A program made the translations under genes and the position numbers. A DNA stretch of 64,000 nt from Granulicella arctica (GTDB lineage Bacteria; Acidobacteriota; Terriglobia; Terriglobales; Acidobacteriaceae): the NCBI RefSeq assembly GCF_013410065.1, contig NZ_JACCCW010000002.1, positions 1,426,001-1,490,000 on the forward strand, read 5' to 3'. This document shows, one piece after another, positions 63,040 through 64,000 of this stretch (positions are counted from its first letter, which is position 1; each line of letters opens with the position of its first letter). The notes beneath the pieces were generated by a model, which was not told the DNA's origin, searched no databases, and saw only the letters and a list, made by a program, of their open reading frames with translations.

Positions 63040-63439
63040 GGAGACTCCTTAGATAGGCCCACCGTCCCACGTATCCTGAAAACAAGAGAACCGCGTAGGA
63101 TAGCCATATCCACGGCGATTGATCTCGGAAGAAGGTCCAGTTGGGAGATGTATGCATGATGGCAGGGATGATCACGACGTAGCCTAGAGCATCACAAGCA
63201 AACGAAAGACAAATCCAAACCAGCAGCAGTTTTGCAGTTTCCGCCATGCTGGTCTCGAGCGGGAATGTAGTCTTTCGCAAATAACCGTATATGAGCCATG
63301 CGCTGACGACCGGCATGAGTGTGAACACACTGACCCACATCACAACCGGACCTATCAATAAGTACGTGGAGAAACCGACAATCGTCGCGATGACATACAT
63401 AGCAGCAAAACTGCTTACTATTAGCCAAATGCTCTTCAC
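63032..63439 (-). CDS. Small membrane protein, unknown
   Basis: 135 residues with four hydrophobic helices (LIVSSFAAMYVIATIVGFSTYLLIG, WVSVFTLMPVVSAWLIYGYL, LLLVWICLSFACDALGYVVIIPAIM, WIWLSYAVLLFSGYVGRWAYL). First gene of a two-gene unit; the partner starts 8 bases before its stop. No function assigned. Upstream bases show AAGAGGG before the ATG, a fair ribosome binding site. Confidence 0.6.
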   Translation of the reverse strand: MKSIWLIVSSFAAMYVIATIVGFSTYLLIGPVVMWVSVFTLMPVVSAWLIYGYLRKTTFPLETSMAETAKLLLVWICLSFACDALGYVVIIPAIMHTSPNWTFFRDQSPWIWLSYAVLLFSGYVGRWAYLRSLHA

Positions 63440-63612
63440 AAAGTCGCCCTCTTATTGATCTTTAGTACGAACCACTCATCCTGCTTGTTCCATCTCTTGA
63501 ATGCATCCACGTGGTCATTCCATCTTGAACCCCGCACTTCGCTCAAAACCAACGGAACCTTCCCCACCCCACCCACGTACCCATACATGCAGCCCCACGG
63601 AGGCCAGCCAGC

Positions 63613-63831
63613 ATGATCACCCTATCCATCCTCACCCTGATGTACTTCCTGCCCACCATCGTCGCCGCCAACCGTGGCCACGGCGTAACCGGCATCCTCC
63701 TCCTGAATCTCCTCTTCGGCTGGACCGGCATCGGCTGGTTCGCCCTGATGCTCTGGGCCATCCTCTCCGCGCCGCATTACATCCTCGTCCCGGCTCCGTG
63801 CTACGCCCCTTACGCAGGCTACCGCAGGTAA
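63613..63831 (+). CDS. Superinfection immunity (T4 Imm-like) membrane protein
   Basis: 72 residues, GGAGG about 11 bases before the ATG. The sequence is two membrane helices with the family signature FLPTIVAANRGHGVTGILLLNLLFGWTGIGWFALMLWAI, followed by a short Pro/Tyr-rich tail. This family is named after phage T4 Imm, which blocks DNA injection by related phages; most bacterial members are chromosomal and not tested. No other phage gene is nearby. The family match is good; the immunity role here is only by name. Confidence 0.8.
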   Translation: MITLSILTLMYFLPTIVAANRGHGVTGILLLNLLFGWTGIGWFALMLWAILSAPHYILVPAPCYAPYAGYRR

Positions 63832-63876
63832 AGCCCTTGACACGCCACGTATAATCAAGACAGAGAAATCACCACA

Positions 63877-63902
63877 AAAGCCCGGCACCCACCGGGCTTT
63901 TT
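63877..63902 (+). terminator. Intrinsic terminator
   Basis: AAAAGCCCGG, a 6-nt loop, then CCGGGCTTTTT: a GC-rich stem followed by a T-run, 46 bases after the Imm-like gene stops. It also works in reverse because of the leading A-run. Nothing else can be supported in the last 100 bases. Confidence 0.85.
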
Positions 63903-64000
63903 GATATCTCTAAATCATATCCAGGTCCAGACCTAAGTCCTTTGTTTTTCATATTTTGATATCTAAGATAGGGGTAGGGGTATTACTCCAAAACTCGTCC

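Noticed and set aside
63613..63831. Prophage remnant suggested by the Imm-like gene
   Set aside because: No integrase, terminase, capsid or tail gene lies nearby; Imm-like proteins are common as single chromosomal genes.

Overview
The window looks like chromosomal DNA of an Acidobacteriota bacterium of the Terriglobia/Acidobacteriaceae type (Terriglobus/Granulicella/Edaphobacter-like). This is inferred from gene style rather than from a marker gene: an Oar-like TonB-dependent receptor of about 1180 residues beside a membrane-anchored regulator, a winged-helix/TPR regulator next to a giant Ig-like/FG-GAP sedolisin, many exported Tat-type carbohydrate proteins, and a moderately GC-rich, C-ending codon style that is strongest in ispG.

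Layout. (1) 1-11 kb: the start of an exported protein (cut by the window edge), then a minus-strand group reading Oar-type receptor, TPR protein, GH63/trehalase-like hydrolase, Tat-exported Gfo/Idh/MocA oxidoreductase and ApbE, with a divergent membrane-anchored regulator. (2) 11-24.7 kb: a complete urea acquisition and degradation block. It has a GAF-ANTAR antiterminator, UrtABCDE with a leading porin on the minus strand, and allophanate hydrolase, urea carboxylase and a GntR regulator on the plus strand. A terminator-like hairpin lies in the leader of the porin-urt operon, as expected of an ANTAR-controlled operon. (3) 24.7-29.2 kb: IS481 and IS5 remnants, a beta-barrel protein and a GH74 xyloglucanase-like protein. 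(4) 29.5-35.8 kb: a copper/redox island. On the plus strand it holds DUF1223, a BufA2-like Cys-rich peptide (two CKGKxxC repeats), the DUF692 MNIO enzyme, the DUF2063 partner and an exported DUF255 thioredoxin/six-hairpin protein. The last three are joined by 4-nt overlaps. On the minus strand are DoxX, a decayed secreted redoxin and a truncated, frameshifted ECF sigma gene. (5) 35.8-50 kb: an exopolysaccharide locus (Wza-like exporter, Wzz/GumC-like protein without a Walker A, acetyltransferase, flippase, Wzy-like polymerase, five glycosyltransferases and an unfamiliar exported hydrolase-like protein), mostly translationally coupled. (6) 50-58.6 kb: a degraded paralogue of the receptor/regulator pair of region 1, then a 1953-residue sedolisin with a divergent winged-helix/TPR regulator. 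(7) 60.5-64 kb: a tRNA 3'-end-like fragment, an unusual tRNA-Arg(CCT), ispG, two small membrane proteins, an Imm-like superinfection immunity protein and a terminator.

The most notable points are the bufferin-type RiPP/MNIO cluster extended by a thioredoxin-like DUF255 protein with decayed satellites around it, the ANTAR plus leader-terminator arrangement for urea uptake, and a tRNA-Arg whose tertiary G19-C56 pair appears to be swapped to C19-G56. All functional assignments come from motif reading by eye; no database search was run.
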